DNA from: Ischnura elegans
Lineage: Eukaryota; Arthropoda; Insecta; Odonata; Coenagrionidae
Direction of reading: 5' to 3'
Length of the DNA stretch: 64,000 nucleotides
Assembly (NCBI RefSeq): GCF_921293095.1
Contig: NC_060252.1
Span: 2,604,001 to 2,668,000, forward strand
Under the pieces are notes generated by a model. The model was not told where the DNA came from and made no database searches. It was given only the letters and a program-made list of their open reading frames with translations. Below are positions 47,549-59,284 of this stretch, one piece after another (the stretch's first letter is position 1; every line of letters begins with the position of its first letter). Both the position numbers and the translations under genes were made by a program.

Positions 47549-47902
47549 TTAAGAAAATAGGCATTGATTGGAGGGACAAGCAACTCATTTGTTGTCTTTA
47601 AATGGCTCAATCTACAAGAAGTGTAGCCCTCTGGGAATCAGGGTGGGCCAGCTATGGCTAAGGTATGAGAAAAAGTTGTCCTCTGTCACCTTTACTGATT
47701 CACGCATTGGAAATGTTGAGGATAGTGTGGAGTGATTTATTAGTACAAGTCAATATGTAAAGATTGATGTTTAAATTAAGAGGTTTATTTCTTTCCTTAC
47801 CTCTGAATTTTTTTGTATGTTTGCTCTTTAAGGCATCGTGTGAATGAATGAAGTAGTGTGTGTGAATATAGTATATATATATATACTATAGCAGTCTTTA
47901 AC

Positions 47903-47941
47903 CTAAATCCGAGGAAGGTGGTAATGCCACCGAAAATTTAG
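47903..47941 (+). other. Hammerhead-like hairpin
   Basis: CCGAGGA then a stem (AGGTGG-TAAT-GCCACC) then GAAAA, bracketed by ctaaat/atttag. It resembles the CUGANGA/GAAA core with one substitution. Stem I is not evident, so activity is doubtful. Confidence 0.35.
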
Positions 47942-48017
47942 TTATTTAGTGAGTTTCTATTCTTTATTGTGTGTTCTGATACTGCCCACCCTAGGGTTTT
48001 TTATGATATAGTATATA

Positions 48018-49887
48018 CAGTGGAACCTCGCTAAAGCGAGTACGGGCTATAGCGACACTCCCGATATAACGAGAGATAGCCGATGCACCGTCAATTGACC
48101 CTACAATAAGCGTGTTAAAAAATTCGTTTTTACGAGACCCTTTTGGTGTTGGCTCTCGCCATAGCGAGGGTTTCACCGCCGGAAGACTTTCATCAAGACT
48201 CCTTAACCTCTGTAATTGCTAGCGATCTGTTAGAAATGAAGTTAATGGAGTGCTCAGTCTCAAATTTATGTGGTAAACCGTCGTTCGATAAATAAGTAGT
48301 TAATTTTGGTGAAAATATTGTGGCATTAGCATTCGCGAATGCTTAATCTTCTTTTGTTCCTCGGGCGGCAGAAAGCAGTCGGCAGCATACCCGCACGTCC
48401 GTGAGTTGCGTGAATAGAAAGCATTTGATGGCAGTCACCATGGCCAAAAAAACACCAAACACGTCTAAGCGAGAAAATAAAAATAAAGGAGTAATATGAG
48501 TGTCGAAATTAAATTTATCTTCCTATTCGCTCTGCAACATTCAAAAAAACAAAAGCGCCCAAGGAATGCAGACGATGAAGAGTTATAAGGAGCTTTGTTC
48601 GGGTGGTTTTGCCCATTCAAATCTGCGGGAACTTCTGAGAAAGGGGCTAGGCCCAAGCCTGAAGCGGAGTATTTTAGGGATAGATTGCGAATCGAGAATT
48701 TTAAGAGTGCGGAAGGTTGATTATACTAATGCGAAGCACCAAAGCGTTATCTCCCCTCACAACTCCCCTGGTGATGCCTGCGGTGTAAACCTGAAGTCGT
48801 GGAAGAGAGGACTCCGATCATAAGTATCTTTAGAAGTATTCCCCGCGTCATATAACATAGACGAAACGGAACTTTTTTTTTATATACAACTCCCCGACAA
48901 AACCCTTGCAGTATGAGGTATTACTTGCAATGGTGCCTCTAAAGGTAGGTAGTGCGCCTTAGCGATGATGTAGGATGTACGAAGCAATGATACTCAGCGT
49001 GAATTGTCCGGATGGACGTATTTATTCTCCGTTGCGGATTTACAAGGGTGAACTATTCGGGTCATTGGTCGGAGTCGTACTGGCGCTCTCTTTTGTTACG
49101 TAGGTAGCCGAACATCCCCTGGTGGCCGCTGGAAGAACTCACAGAACAACTAACTCTCGTTTGCAGTGCCGTGGTAAACTCGGTGTATCATTTCAAATAC
49201 GTCGCGAGCGTAAAACTCAAAAAGAAACTTTTTTTCAACAACGGTAATTTTAATCACGTCATTTTTCAAGCTTAGCAAACTTTTTACCGTAGATGATGAA
49301 GATATTACATTATCTGATAGAAAAAGTCTTCCAAGGCGGGAACGTTATACAACCTTCCACCGGTAGAAACAAATGTAATGCGTTATTTCACTTCACTGCC
49401 GGTTAACGTACAGAAACAATAAACGTACACCAATGGAAACCTTTGAGGCATTAAATAACCGCGATACTGTTTTGTCAGTTAATTTTTGAATTTTCAGTGG
49501 AAAATACCAAAATAATAGAATGATCACGTAAATGAACTAATTAAGTGCATAGAAAAATGACTTCGTCGGTTGTGCATTAGCATAATGATTGACGAAACAA
49601 TGCTTTCCATGATTTTTATTCAGTGCGGCGCTTATAAATGGTTTGAATGGTTAGTCGTTGTTCGAGTAAGGAAATTTAGTGATGCAAAAAACATCGCCTT
49701 TCGTCTGGATTTATGCTTACGTTTATCGGATAGATGTTTATCTGTCGCCGCACCACTCCTGTTCCTGTATATCTGTCCGCAACAGGTATATTGGCTATTA
49801 TTTGCTCCACCTCCGGTAAAGCGACAATTCGCTATAGCGAGTGTTTATTAGTGCACCGTGGGGTGTCGTTATATCGAGGTTGCACTG
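48018..49887 (+). mobile_element. Tigger/pogo element, decayed
   Basis: TA-flanked termini CAGTGGAACCTCGCTAAAG and inverse of CAGTGCAACCTCGATATAAC. 1870 bp. Holds remnants of a Tigger transposase (48429-48920). Confidence 0.88.
48429..48920 (+). pseudogene. Tigger transposase relic
   Basis: A short N-terminal reading (MAVTMAKKTPNTSKRENK) ends at TGA near 48500. The catalytic block YNIDETELFFYIQLPDKTLA at about 48855-48915 matches the DETGLF motif of Tigger, with Gly changed to Glu. Stops and missing central regions make it non-functional. Confidence 0.75.
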
Positions 49888-49901
49888 TATATATATATAT
49901 A

Positions 49902-50111
49902 CGAAGACCCTAAGGGGTCGAAAATTTGAAACTAACGTGTGAGTTCTCTTTTATTTGTGTCTATGTTTTTTGTGGCCTATCATGGCATTTATTTATATGT
50001 ATATATATATATACATATAAATAAATGCCATGATAGGCCACAAAAAACATAGACACAAATAAAAGAGAACTCACACGTTAGTTTCAAATTTTCGACCCCT
50101 TAGGGTCTTCG
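49902..50111. repeat. 210-bp near-perfect palindrome, hammerhead-like ends
   Basis: The arms (about 100 nt each) are virtually identical inverted copies with an AT-rich centre near 50006. Each arm ends CGAAGACCCTAAGGGGTCGA followed by AAA, similar to a degenerate hammerhead core. It sits in TA-repeat sequence directly after the Tigger element. Confidence 0.8.
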
Positions 50112-50208
50112 TCCGGAAGGAGACAAGGAGAGACTGAGGAGGAGGACAGAGGATGCCCAAAGGCTGAGGGGATTAGGATAAGATAGGGGAAGGGAGATAT
50201 ATATATAT

Positions 50209-51850
50209 TAGAGATGTGCGAATAGTATCCGCAAATACTCGAATACTAGAAAGTATTCGATATTCGAGGTTTCGAATAGTTATGCGAAAAGTACCGCCTC
50301 GAATACCTCGAATACTTTGAATTTCGCGTCATACACTGTCACACGCACGCCGTTGGTAGTTGACTCGGAAAAATGTAGAGAACTGTAGTCATATAGTGCT
50401 CGCAGCGCCGTTTTACGCAAGTTGACGAATTACATCAAATTCGTGGATTTTAGCGGTGAAAAGAGTTCGACGAGGGGAACCGAAAATGGTCGGGTGAAAA
50501 AATCCGAAAATCCCCGATTCCCCCCACCAGGAGAACCTCAGTGCCGTGGGATAGCAACCTTAGGGCATTTCCCACGATCCGCTATCCCCCTCCATTCAGC
50601 ACTCGCCTCACCCACTCTGACGCTTTCCTCTTCTACGAAATCAAACAGAAGTTCCCAGCTCGCGCAGGGATCGCATTACGAAGACCCCTGCTTCGAAAAA
50701 AATATCGAGTTACGAGAACAATAAAAACGTGTTTCACGCCCTCCCCCCTTTTCTCACCCACTGACCTTTTTCTGGCTACCTGCTTCGAAGTTCCCCATTT
50801 CTGGAAGTCAACTGCTGCGTGAGTACCGTGAGATACTTACATTAGCGCATTTCCCAAGATCCGGTATCCCTCTCCATTCAGCCCCCCCTCTGAGGCTTTC
50901 CTCTTCTTCGAAATAAAAAAAAGGTCACAGCTCGCTCAGGGATCATATTACGAAGACCTTAGCTTCGAAAAAATACTAAGTTACACGAGAACAATAGAAA
51001 CGTGTTTCGGGCCCTCCCTTTTCTCCCCCACTGACCTTTTTTTCCCTACCAGCTTCGAAGTTTCCCATTTCTGTGGAAGTCAACCGCTGCATGAGTCATC
51101 TATTAGCACAAAAGGTGTCTAAGAATGACTTTCGTCATTTGATGTTACACCTTTATTGAATTGAAATATTAGTAATGTGCGCGTAATTTAAAAAAGAATA
51201 AGACCAAACACGACGTATTTCTGAGTTTATTTAAGCATTTTACGCAAAGAAATAAATGTCAAAATACGACGGAGACTTAGCATTCTGGCGAAACTCGATA
51301 TGAGCAGCAGAGCTTCTCTGAAGTTGATGCGGTATTTTTTTCCGAAAACATATATCAAGTTACAATTTATGAGTGGTGCTATAAATCTTTATTGTTACAG
51401 TCCCAGACAAAGGGATATTTTCTCAGAATATTTGGTTTCTCCCAGATAGCAATTCCAATTCATCTTATCTCGTGAGAACTCCCAAAGATGGACTGAAAAT
51501 AATTGAAGAAAATCTGGTGGAGAAGAGCTTGTATTTTACAAAATGCCTCAGATTGTCAGCTAGCACTTGGCAGCAGGAGTGGGGGTAAAGCGATGTTAGT
51601 TGAATTAATTATATGCCCAATTGTTTCCATAAAATTAAAATATTCATTAATCAGCTAAATTCCTGTTCGAATCATTTAAAAGAAATCAAAATTACTCCCC
51701 AAAATCTTGTGTTGCCTGCTGCATAGGCAACCGAGTCAAACATTCCAGCATTCATCATTAAGTATTCGAGGTATTCGAATATTCGAGCAGTGATTTAATA
51801 TTCGAATTCGATATTCGAATTCGAGAAATATGCTATTCGACCCATCTCTA
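50209..51850 (+). mobile_element. hAT-like non-autonomous element, complete copy
   Basis: Ends TAGAGATGTGCGAATAG and the inverse of TAGAGATGGGTCGAATAG, flanked by atatatat on both sides (low-complexity 8-bp TSD). Both ends carry clustered 'attcgaa' motifs for ~150 bp. It is the uninterrupted reference for the split copy 4989-17697. Coding frames are short and unrecognised. Confidence 0.8.
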
Positions 51851-52030
51851 ATATATATATTTCTTTTTGTGATTCATGTTTAGGGAAGATTCAGGTGTAT
51901 GATTAGACTGACTGCTTGGCCTGAAGGAATCTAGCACCTGACTCTTATCTTCTTCTATTATACAATGAAGATATTACTCTTGGTGATTTCATTTCTTAGT
52001 TTTATGCACTGAGTCTTTCTTTCGTGGGAA

Positions 52031-52081
52031 GCCAGCATTCGCCCTGAAGACAATGGCAGAGAAGGCCATTGAAACGTTGGC
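52031..52081 (+). other. Hammerhead-like hairpin
   Basis: CTGAAGA (52044-52050), stem CAATGGC...GGCCATTG, then GAAAC and GTTGGC. This is the consensus CUGANGA/GAAA core with an 8-bp stem II. GCCAGC upstream pairs with GTTGGC (one wobble). A hairpin stem I is lacking. Confidence 0.5.
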
Positions 52082-52780
52082 AGATTTGACCATCTTGACC
52101 CGGCTGATTTCCCGAGAAGACTTCATCAATTAGTTTTTATCTCTTAAAATTATCCTACTGCAAGGAAGATTGAATTATCTATTTGTTTCTCCAAAGTCTT
52201 TCAGTGGCGTATGGTACAATATTTGGAGGAGGCAATTAGCAAGAGATAAGTTCATTTGCATCATGAGGGAAGAGTGGAGAGAAACCCAGCATCAGTAGTA
52301 GCCTACTCTTCACAAAAGGCACCAAGGGGACCAAGGCTTAACGTCTTATGTGATGGACAGACTGCTGTACATGAAGTGCCCTCCACAAAGCTCTGAAGCA
52401 GGGATTGGGTTATCTCTGAGAAATCTCTGGCACCTCCAGCATTTGAACCTGGATCCTCAGTGTGGGAAGCCAGCATTCAAGCCACCACGCCAATCTAATT
52501 TCACAGTGGCAAACCATGAAATATAATTGTAGTGAAAAACAGAATATCAGAAGTAGGTGCCAGTGGCCTCCTCAACATACTATATATTGCAGGCAGTTTC
52601 CACCAGGGAATTTTTTTTGGGAGGCTGAAGCCCCTCCAGGCTACATGGCTGTTTTGGGTAAAAACAAATTAATAGTGTGTGTAATGAAATTTGTGGTTTT
52701 CCAATATGTGTGAATTGACTACAAATCACCAATAACCGATGTAGAAAAAAAGATCTGATGCTTTCCTGGTATATGCTGGT

Positions 52781-52937
52781 AGTGAAGGCTGTTTGGGTGC
52801 TCTACCGGGTAATCTCCTTCATGGCTGCCGACGTTTCAGCCAGCGTACGAGTCGTACTCCATCCTGAAATTTCAACCCTGAGGATGGAGTACGACTCGTA
52901 CCCCGAAACATCGGCAGGCACCCGAACAGCCTTCACT
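52781..52937. repeat. Palindromic hammerhead-like inverted dimer
   Basis: The arms from agtgaaggctg and cagccttcact enclose inverted copies of ggatggagtacgactcgtac. The right arm reads CTGAGGA, a 7-8 bp stem II, CGAAAC and ATCGGC, an almost consensus hammerhead core. The left arm is the inverted, diverged copy (GCCGACGTTTC). Confidence 0.65.
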
Positions 52938-52957
52938 GCCTAACCCATGTACTGCTT

Positions 52958-54340
52958 AACCCTTTCGCTCATACAGCAATTTCTGTGATAACTTTATGAT
53001 GACTACGTGGCAAATGTTACACATTCAATTGCAGAAAATGTGCATATTTTATGACCATGCAGCCCACGAAACATATGTTGGATAATGAGCAGATGAGATC
53101 GTGAGTCAGCTTTCAGATGATAGCATTATGACGACTATTTTGTGATTGCAAAAGAGCATTTATTAATACCGTGAAGGTCAAAACGATGTATGGGATGACA
53201 AGTTGCTGAAAAAGAACATGTATCCAAAGCAATGTGGAAAAGAAAATTTGTTTTATTTATGAAAGAAATAAAAGTTGCAAAAAGGAGGACATGTCAACAC
53301 ATTCACATTTGTTTATATGTTTCAGTTGGGAAGCAAAGTTAACCAAAAATGTGCATTGATTAAAAGTTAGGATGATATTTAATAAGTTGCTGGGTACCAG
53401 TAGCATCATCGGTTTGGAAGAAGAGACAAATCCTTTTGTTTATGTACAACACTACCTAATGTAGAAAAAATACCATTTCATCGGGAGTGATAAACGTGTA
53501 TATAATATCCTATTTAAAAGTGAAACTAATTCAGAATGTAAGAAACATTTTTATATTGGATTAAACACAGGAGTGATATATCGGCACCTTGAGTGTTGGA
53601 AGGCTAAAGCTGATTAATAGGTATCTTGAGAGTTGAGCACCACTCTGAACAAAATTCATGGCGTCGTGCCTAGATCAGGGTATTGATAAGAAAGACATAG
53701 TCAATAGAATGCAGCAATGCCAACGAGATTGTCAGCCATAGAATGCTCAATGATCAGTCAATGCTTTTCCTACATTCCCCTGCTCCCTCATGTTATCACT
53801 GACAGCAACCCTATCCCTCCTACACTACTGCTTCATTCTGTGGATACCATAATTTTGAATCAACAGGCATCCTGCTTTGCCATTTATCTTAAGTGGTTAA
53901 TTGCTGATACTGAAATAGAAATTTCATACTTTTAATCTGTGAGAAATACTAGCGGGTCACCCGGAAGGGTAGTACCCAGGGAAGTGGAAAACTTGGAATT
54001 CATGGTCACATTGTAGGATATTTTTTGGCAAAGGAACAAAGCTGGTATGATGATGGCATACTTACGTAACAGCAAACAGTGAAAAAACTTTCCCTTTTGC
54101 ATGCACAGGATCAGCTTATGTCCCACTCCACAGCATTGATCATTATGTATGCCCGTCAGAGCAATGGAAAAGAAATGTCATGTTAATGCATATCCCAGCA
54201 AAAAGGTTTGCACCAAGAGGATTAACCCTTGGGCTTTGGTTGTTCACGATTTTTGCTGCTGGCCAGTGCAGAAGAGACCCCTTTTGTAGGAGGCACCCCC
54301 TGCCTTGAGGGCTGGTCTATTAGCATAAAGCCCCTTAACG
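52958..54340. other. Intronic DNA without recognised gene
   Basis: A lone piggyBac-type end (TTAA CCCTTTCGCTC, about 52957) starts this stretch; I found no matching right end. Otherwise AT-rich with no coding signal. Confidence 0.4.
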
Positions 54341-54347
54341 ATCCTTA

Positions 54348-54563
54348 AGGCTGTTTTACATGGTACACAAAATTGCGCAATCTGACGTACGTGCGAAGTT
54401 GCAATCAAAATTGCGTCGTGTAAAGCTGTGAATTGCTGGAACACATGCGAGGATGCGAGACGGCAAAATAGCCCGTTCTAATTTCGTTCATGCATTCACA
54501 CGCCATTTTAGAAATTAATGCAGCTCTAACCTGCGCAATTCTGTGCCCCGTGTAAAACGGCCT
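54348..54563 (+). mobile_element. Harbinger-like MITE
   Basis: AGGCTGTTTTACATGG at left and inverse of AGGCCGTTTTACACGG at right. TTA on both sides (54345-54347, 54564-54566) gives a 3-bp TSD typical of PIF/Harbinger. Closely similar to 38799-39032. Confidence 0.82.
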
Positions 54564-55014
54564 TTATGGTGAGGGAAAGTGTCCAAGTGCAAGATATGAA
54601 GGTAGCAATAAAAATTTTGGGTAAAGGCCGCAGTCAGCATGCAAAAACGTGTTGTGTTTTCCTTTTCATGAACTTTCTACCATCTCTCTAACGGGATATG
54701 CATTGCAGATGTCTATGCTCGTCCTCATCACAAAAATGGTGGTGTTGTAATATTTGTGAAACCTACCTTAGTGATTTTATCAAGTCAATTTTCGTGCTTT
54801 TATCTTAATGAAGAGTTTACCTTCGAGTCATGTTACGTGTCTAGGTTTGGCTAATGATAAAAAACTATATTGTAAGTGCTAATACATCGCCCTTAGAAAT
54901 TTTCCTGTGTTCTTAGATAAACTTAGGTATTTGCTCGATGAACTTTACAATATCGATTGTAATATCTCCATTATTTAAACTGCAAGTTGCTATGAGAAAT
55001 TTGCTTCCAGATGT

Positions 55015-55042
55015 CTGATGAAATGGTCGATGCCTGCGAAAC
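55015..55042 (+). other. Possible hammerhead-like core
   Basis: CTGATGA and CGAAAC are both consensus, but the intervening stem (TGG...CCT) is weak. Reported as a motif only. Confidence 0.3.
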
Positions 55043-55149
55043 AGCCATTTTGACTACCCCTACTTCAGAATGGAATAAATGCTATAACAACTGGTTCCAT
55101 TGAATGCAAAAGAGCATTGAATATTGCAGAGAGTACAATTTTTTAAAAA

Positions 55150-55480
55150 AATTGCATTATTGTATCTTATATTTTTCTTCATTCCTGACACTAAAAAGGC
55201 TACCCTTGTTCCTCAAACTCACCTCGTTGTCTAATTACAATCCTAGGGAGTTGAGTGGATCAGCTAATCTTTTCACACCTACGTATTTCTTCTCTTTCAC
55301 ATTCTTCTTTTTTTGTTCCATATATTTTGTTCGGGGCCTTCCTTTTCCATTCTCACCATCCACTTGTCCCTCGACAATTGTCTTCATCAGGCCATCATGT
55401 CTCAAGATGTTGCCTATAAGGTTATTTCCTGTACGGTTCTTCAATTTTGTACATTTTTTTAATAATATGCCAAGATGTTT
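55150..55480 (-). mobile_element. LINE fragment (C-terminal RT end)
   Basis: Minus strand reads NNLIGNILRHDGLMKTIVEG then GKGRPRTKYMEQ, the conserved C-terminal block of endonuclease/RT LINEs. The fragment is short and isolated. Confidence 0.7.
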
Positions 55481-55604
55481 TTGGCATACTCAGCAAGTAA
55501 GATATAATTATGGTTATTCTCTGGTCTCTCTCCACCAAAAGGAAATCGGGAAGTGTTACCTCATGAAAGTTTCATTGATACCTATACATTCACAGGTTTT
55601 ATAG

Positions 55605-57640
55605 TAAGCCATGATACGAATCAGAGGCAATTAAGCTTGCGAGACTCAATGGATAAATTAGTATCAACAATTTAATTCCAGGTCCATGTAGTTAACAGTT
55701 GTTCATAAATAGGGGACTGTTAACTAATGCTCTGGAGCAGTGGCACAGTGAGGGAGGAGGTTTTGGGGGATAAACTCCCCCCAGAGCTCAGAGAAATTTT
55801 ACGTTAAATCTATTTTATTTAATTGGATTAATATTGCTTATAGAATAGTGTGAGTATTAAAAAAATATTCCTCAGAAGGCCGTAAAACTCAGCATTTTGA
55901 ACCATTTATCTTAACTTTTTTTCTTGTGGAGGGCCCCCGCACCTACCGCTTACCCTGGAGGGTATACCACACCCCCAGGCACTTCAGTATTAGTTGCACC
56001 TGAAACCCCCCCAGCCTTACTTTCTAGCTGCGCCCCTGCTCTGGAGGTAAAACCTGTTGAGTCTTGTATTTACAACTGTAGTATAGTTGTATTACCAAAA
56101 AAATACAATATGTAATACATTTATAATTCAGGTTTGTTTAACCATGATACAATGGGGTAGTTTCCTTCATCAAAGAAAACGAAAGGCATTGATTGTGATT
56201 ATTTACCCACAGTAAGTGTATTCTTACTACATATACAAATTATCTGGTTTTAGAAATCCCAGTTAGACGAATGGCAATGGTCAATTTTATCCTCATTTGA
56301 AATATGCTAGATTGGTGGCCACACGATGCCACTCCACGTGATGTCTCAGGGATCTAGGTGCTATACGAGTAGTCAGGAGTTCTACATAGTCTAAGATTAC
56401 CAATGCATGCATGTGGTACAGAGCTCAGGGAAACATCTCTTAATAACGACTTATTAAAATTGCCTATAGTCGGAAAGTTTCCTTAGTTTGATAGGGTGTT
56501 AATAATCCTTATTTAAGCCAAGCGCTACCTGCTAGAAGGGAACTCTGCTGCCTGCAAGCAGCCTGCATCATAGCAGTGCTCTTAGCCTCACACCAATGTG
56601 GCCTCACACGGCAGCAGCCCAAACCAGAAAGACATCACACAGGCTTTTCCCAGCATTCTTACATAGCCGTCACATTTTTGCATGCTTGAAAATTTTCACT
56701 TTTCATTTAATCGGGAAAAATAGATATCGTCATTTTAAAAATAGGAAACCACCCTATTGTTTTAGAGGCTATTTGATGCTGTATTAAAACTGTAAGACAA
56801 CATAGACAACACTTTGTTTTAGAAAACCCTTGTAATATAACTGTATTACATATGTATTAACACAATTGTGCTGACTTGGGTGTCATTATGTCCGGGGATC
56901 AATAAAATTTATTACTACATATTGTAAAGTCATCTTCCATTTTATTTCCTCTGATGAAAGTCACATAACATCCACTCCTTTGAGGTGATTAATCATCATG
57001 AAGAGGGATCATTACTCCTGCAGAGAATGAATTGCATTGAACAAGTGAATGAGTTATTCATTGTTTCTAAATGCTTATCCTCTTGTGTGTCCTCAGTTTT
57101 CAGTTTAACCCTTCAAGATCCATAAGGGTTGCGGCCATTAATTTGCATAGCAAAATAAAATTTTAGGTTAAAATCACTGCACAGATTCCAAAATATTTAT
57201 CTGAAATCAATGTTCCTAATAGTTTACAAGATTCAGACAGGACAAATATGTCCCTATGGACAGTAAAGGTAAAATTCTTTCATAGTCGTAAAATCATAAT
57301 GATTATTAATTGTAGAATATTTTGTTTCTATAAATTGGGCTGGTGAATATTGTCTGTAGTGTAAGGGCTGAGCTTAATTAAGAAGACTGGGTTCAGAGAA
57401 GGCACAGTAAGGAAAAAGTAAAACGTATGGTTTAAAGCTTTAATTTACGCACACAACAAATGCATGGTTTCCCGCATGCACTGCCCGAGACTCCCCCCGT
57501 CTCCCTGCCCTCATGGACATGCCCTGCATCCGTGTCATCACGTGACACTCTCGAAGCCTCCCTATTGGAGGGAAATGGTAGCTACATTTCACATTACCTG
57601 TACAACTTCCCAAGGTGACCGAGTCCCACACCAAGAGGGT
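55605..57640. other. Intronic DNA, no gene recognised
   Basis: Contains one arm of an inverted repeat (56155-56270). A TTAA CCCTTCAAG end-like motif lies at 57109. No exon seen. Confidence 0.4.
56155..56270 (+). repeat. Arm of inverted repeat, left
   Basis: The segment tttccttcatcaaagaaaac and following ~100 bp match the reverse complement of 58985-59113. Function unknown. Confidence 0.75.
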
Positions 57641-57648
57641 GCAAGGTA

Positions 57649-58320
57649 CAGTAAAACCTCTTTATATTGTAATGGTGGGGACCAAAATTTGGGCAATTTG
57701 ATGTACGGAGGTTCACTATAGAGAGGTTTTAGTGATAGGCACCATTTTTTCATATCCTTCGGAAATGAAAGGCACTTCTGCCTTTTAAACCATTATATTT
57801 ATGTGTTTAAACAAACATGCATGCATCAGTGAACATACATTTATTATTTAATAATTACAGAAAGCGAGCGCTATCGTATGATTGTTAGCATGATTCGAGA
57901 GAAAATTATGTGATCTCTCTAAATTCAATAGTCACTTAAAATGATTAGGATAGTTGAATACCTTTTTTCTTATTCACTATTGGGTATGCTGTTATTTTGA
58001 ACAAAATGGCCACAACTAATGATTAACGTGAAAATTACAGATTATTTAAGGTACATAAAAAAAGAGTGAAACATTTATTGCTGAAAATTCCATTCCATGC
58101 ACGTTATCGCGGCTGCACTAATGGTCTCTTGTTGTCTCGGTATGATTTGTGGAGGTAGTTAGGCCATCTCCGGGGTATCTCCTTGGTATTATAAGTGGAG
58201 GTTTTACAATATAAAGAGGTTTGCCAATAAATTTACATGTAAATCATACAGGACTGTAGGGGTGGTATGAAGTATGGAGGTTTATGATGTAAAGAGGTTC
58301 ACTGCATAGAGGTTTTACTG
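57649..58320 (+). mobile_element. Tigger/mariner-like MITE (CAGTAAAACCTC termini)
   Basis: TA-flanked. CAGTAAAACCTCTTTATATT and the inverse of CAGTAAAACCTCTATGCAG. Both ends repeat aaagaggtt motifs (atacaaagagg type). 672 bp, non-coding. Confidence 0.88.
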
Positions 58321-58419
58321 TATTAGAGCCACACCTAAACATGACTCCACAACCGGATCTACTGTTACCCCACAAGCAAAACTGAGTTGATGGGAGTTGA
58401 TGGCAAGCGGGCACTCTAA

Positions 58420-58814
58420 GGCCCCGGGTACGATACGAGCGGCGTGAGTGGCGCCGCTCTGAAATCGGGCCTCATTTAGTTGCGTGTAATTCCATTGAGG
58501 GTGGGTACGATATGTTTGAGCGGCGAGCTACAGTGAGCGGCGCCGCCCAGTGCCTCTCATGGTTCCAAGTCCAGACCGATTTCTTTTCCACTGCCGCTCG
58601 CCGCTCAGTAGATTCATCCTTCAGTGTAGTTGAAAATGTAAGCGGAGAAACAACAAAGTAGTGAGAATACGGCCAAACAAAGGAAGACTGAAGTTAGAAA
58701 AGGTGATAAACCTGAGCGGTTAGAAAATTGCCGCTCGTATTGTAGCCACCGCTGCCGCTCACGTGCCGCTCAGGTTGCCGCTCGCCGCCCGCCGCTCGTG
58801 TCGTACCCGAGGCC
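58420..58814 (+). mobile_element. Harbinger-like GC-rich MITE
   Basis: GGCCCCGGGTACGATACGAG and inverse of GGCCTCGGGTACGACACGAG, with TAA on both sides (58417-58419, 58815-58817). The interior has many gccgctc/gagcggc repeats. 395 bp. Confidence 0.85.
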
Positions 58815-58984
58815 TAACACTATCACTCTTATACTAAATCTTATGCAAAATCTTAAACTTCCATGCTTACACTAACGTATAGCATGCCCATAAATTAGAT
58901 CAAGTCGTAAATAAATCAAGTTTTTCTGAGTATCCACAACGTTGAAACATAATAGCATTTTACTTTATTGTTGAGGTTAAAATT

Positions 58985-59113
58985 GGCCATTAAAATTCGT
59001 CTAAACTGGATTTCTAAAACCAAATAATTTGTATATTATTACATAATACACTAATTGTGGGTAACGAATCGCAATCAATGCCTTTCGTTTTCTTTGATGA
59101 AGGAAACTATTGT
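58985..59113 (-). repeat. Arm of inverted repeat, right
   Basis: Reverse complement of 56155-56270 with scattered differences. The ~2.7 kb between holds two MITEs. Confidence 0.75.
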
Positions 59114-59284
59114 TTATTTTACTATTATTGTTTTTATTTTATTATTATTGTTATTATATACTTATTATTATTGTTTTTTTACTATTATCAATTGGCATAT
59201 TATGCATAAAACTTTTTTATTAATAAATTCCCACGTCAAAAAATGCAACATGTCAAGTGCCATTATTTTCGTGTGACTGAAGTT

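Larger units (their letters stand above)
43690..47790 (+). mobile_element. LINE fragment split by piggyBac
   Basis: 43690-43917 reads RT sequence (MRANNYLGEAQFVFRKI; LACFVEFNKAFD) and continues after the piggyBac at 47553-47700 (GIDWRDKQ-like and the following strand). The Asp in FNKAFD is part of RT motif A. Several stops. Confidence 0.7.

Noticed and set aside
47870..47890. TA microsatellites here and at 49888-49900, 50000-50020 and 50198-50208 as a tandem array
   Set aside because: Short simple repeats at TE borders; they only blur target-duplication calls.
52957..53640. A possible piggyBac element starting TTAA CCCTTTCGCTC
   Set aside because: No matching right terminus with TTAA was found, so only a lone end is reported.
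55104..55604. Plus-strand 166-codon hydrophobic frame
   Set aside because: Overlaps the antisense LINE C-terminal block; the LINE motif GKGRPRTKYMEQ on the minus strand explains it.
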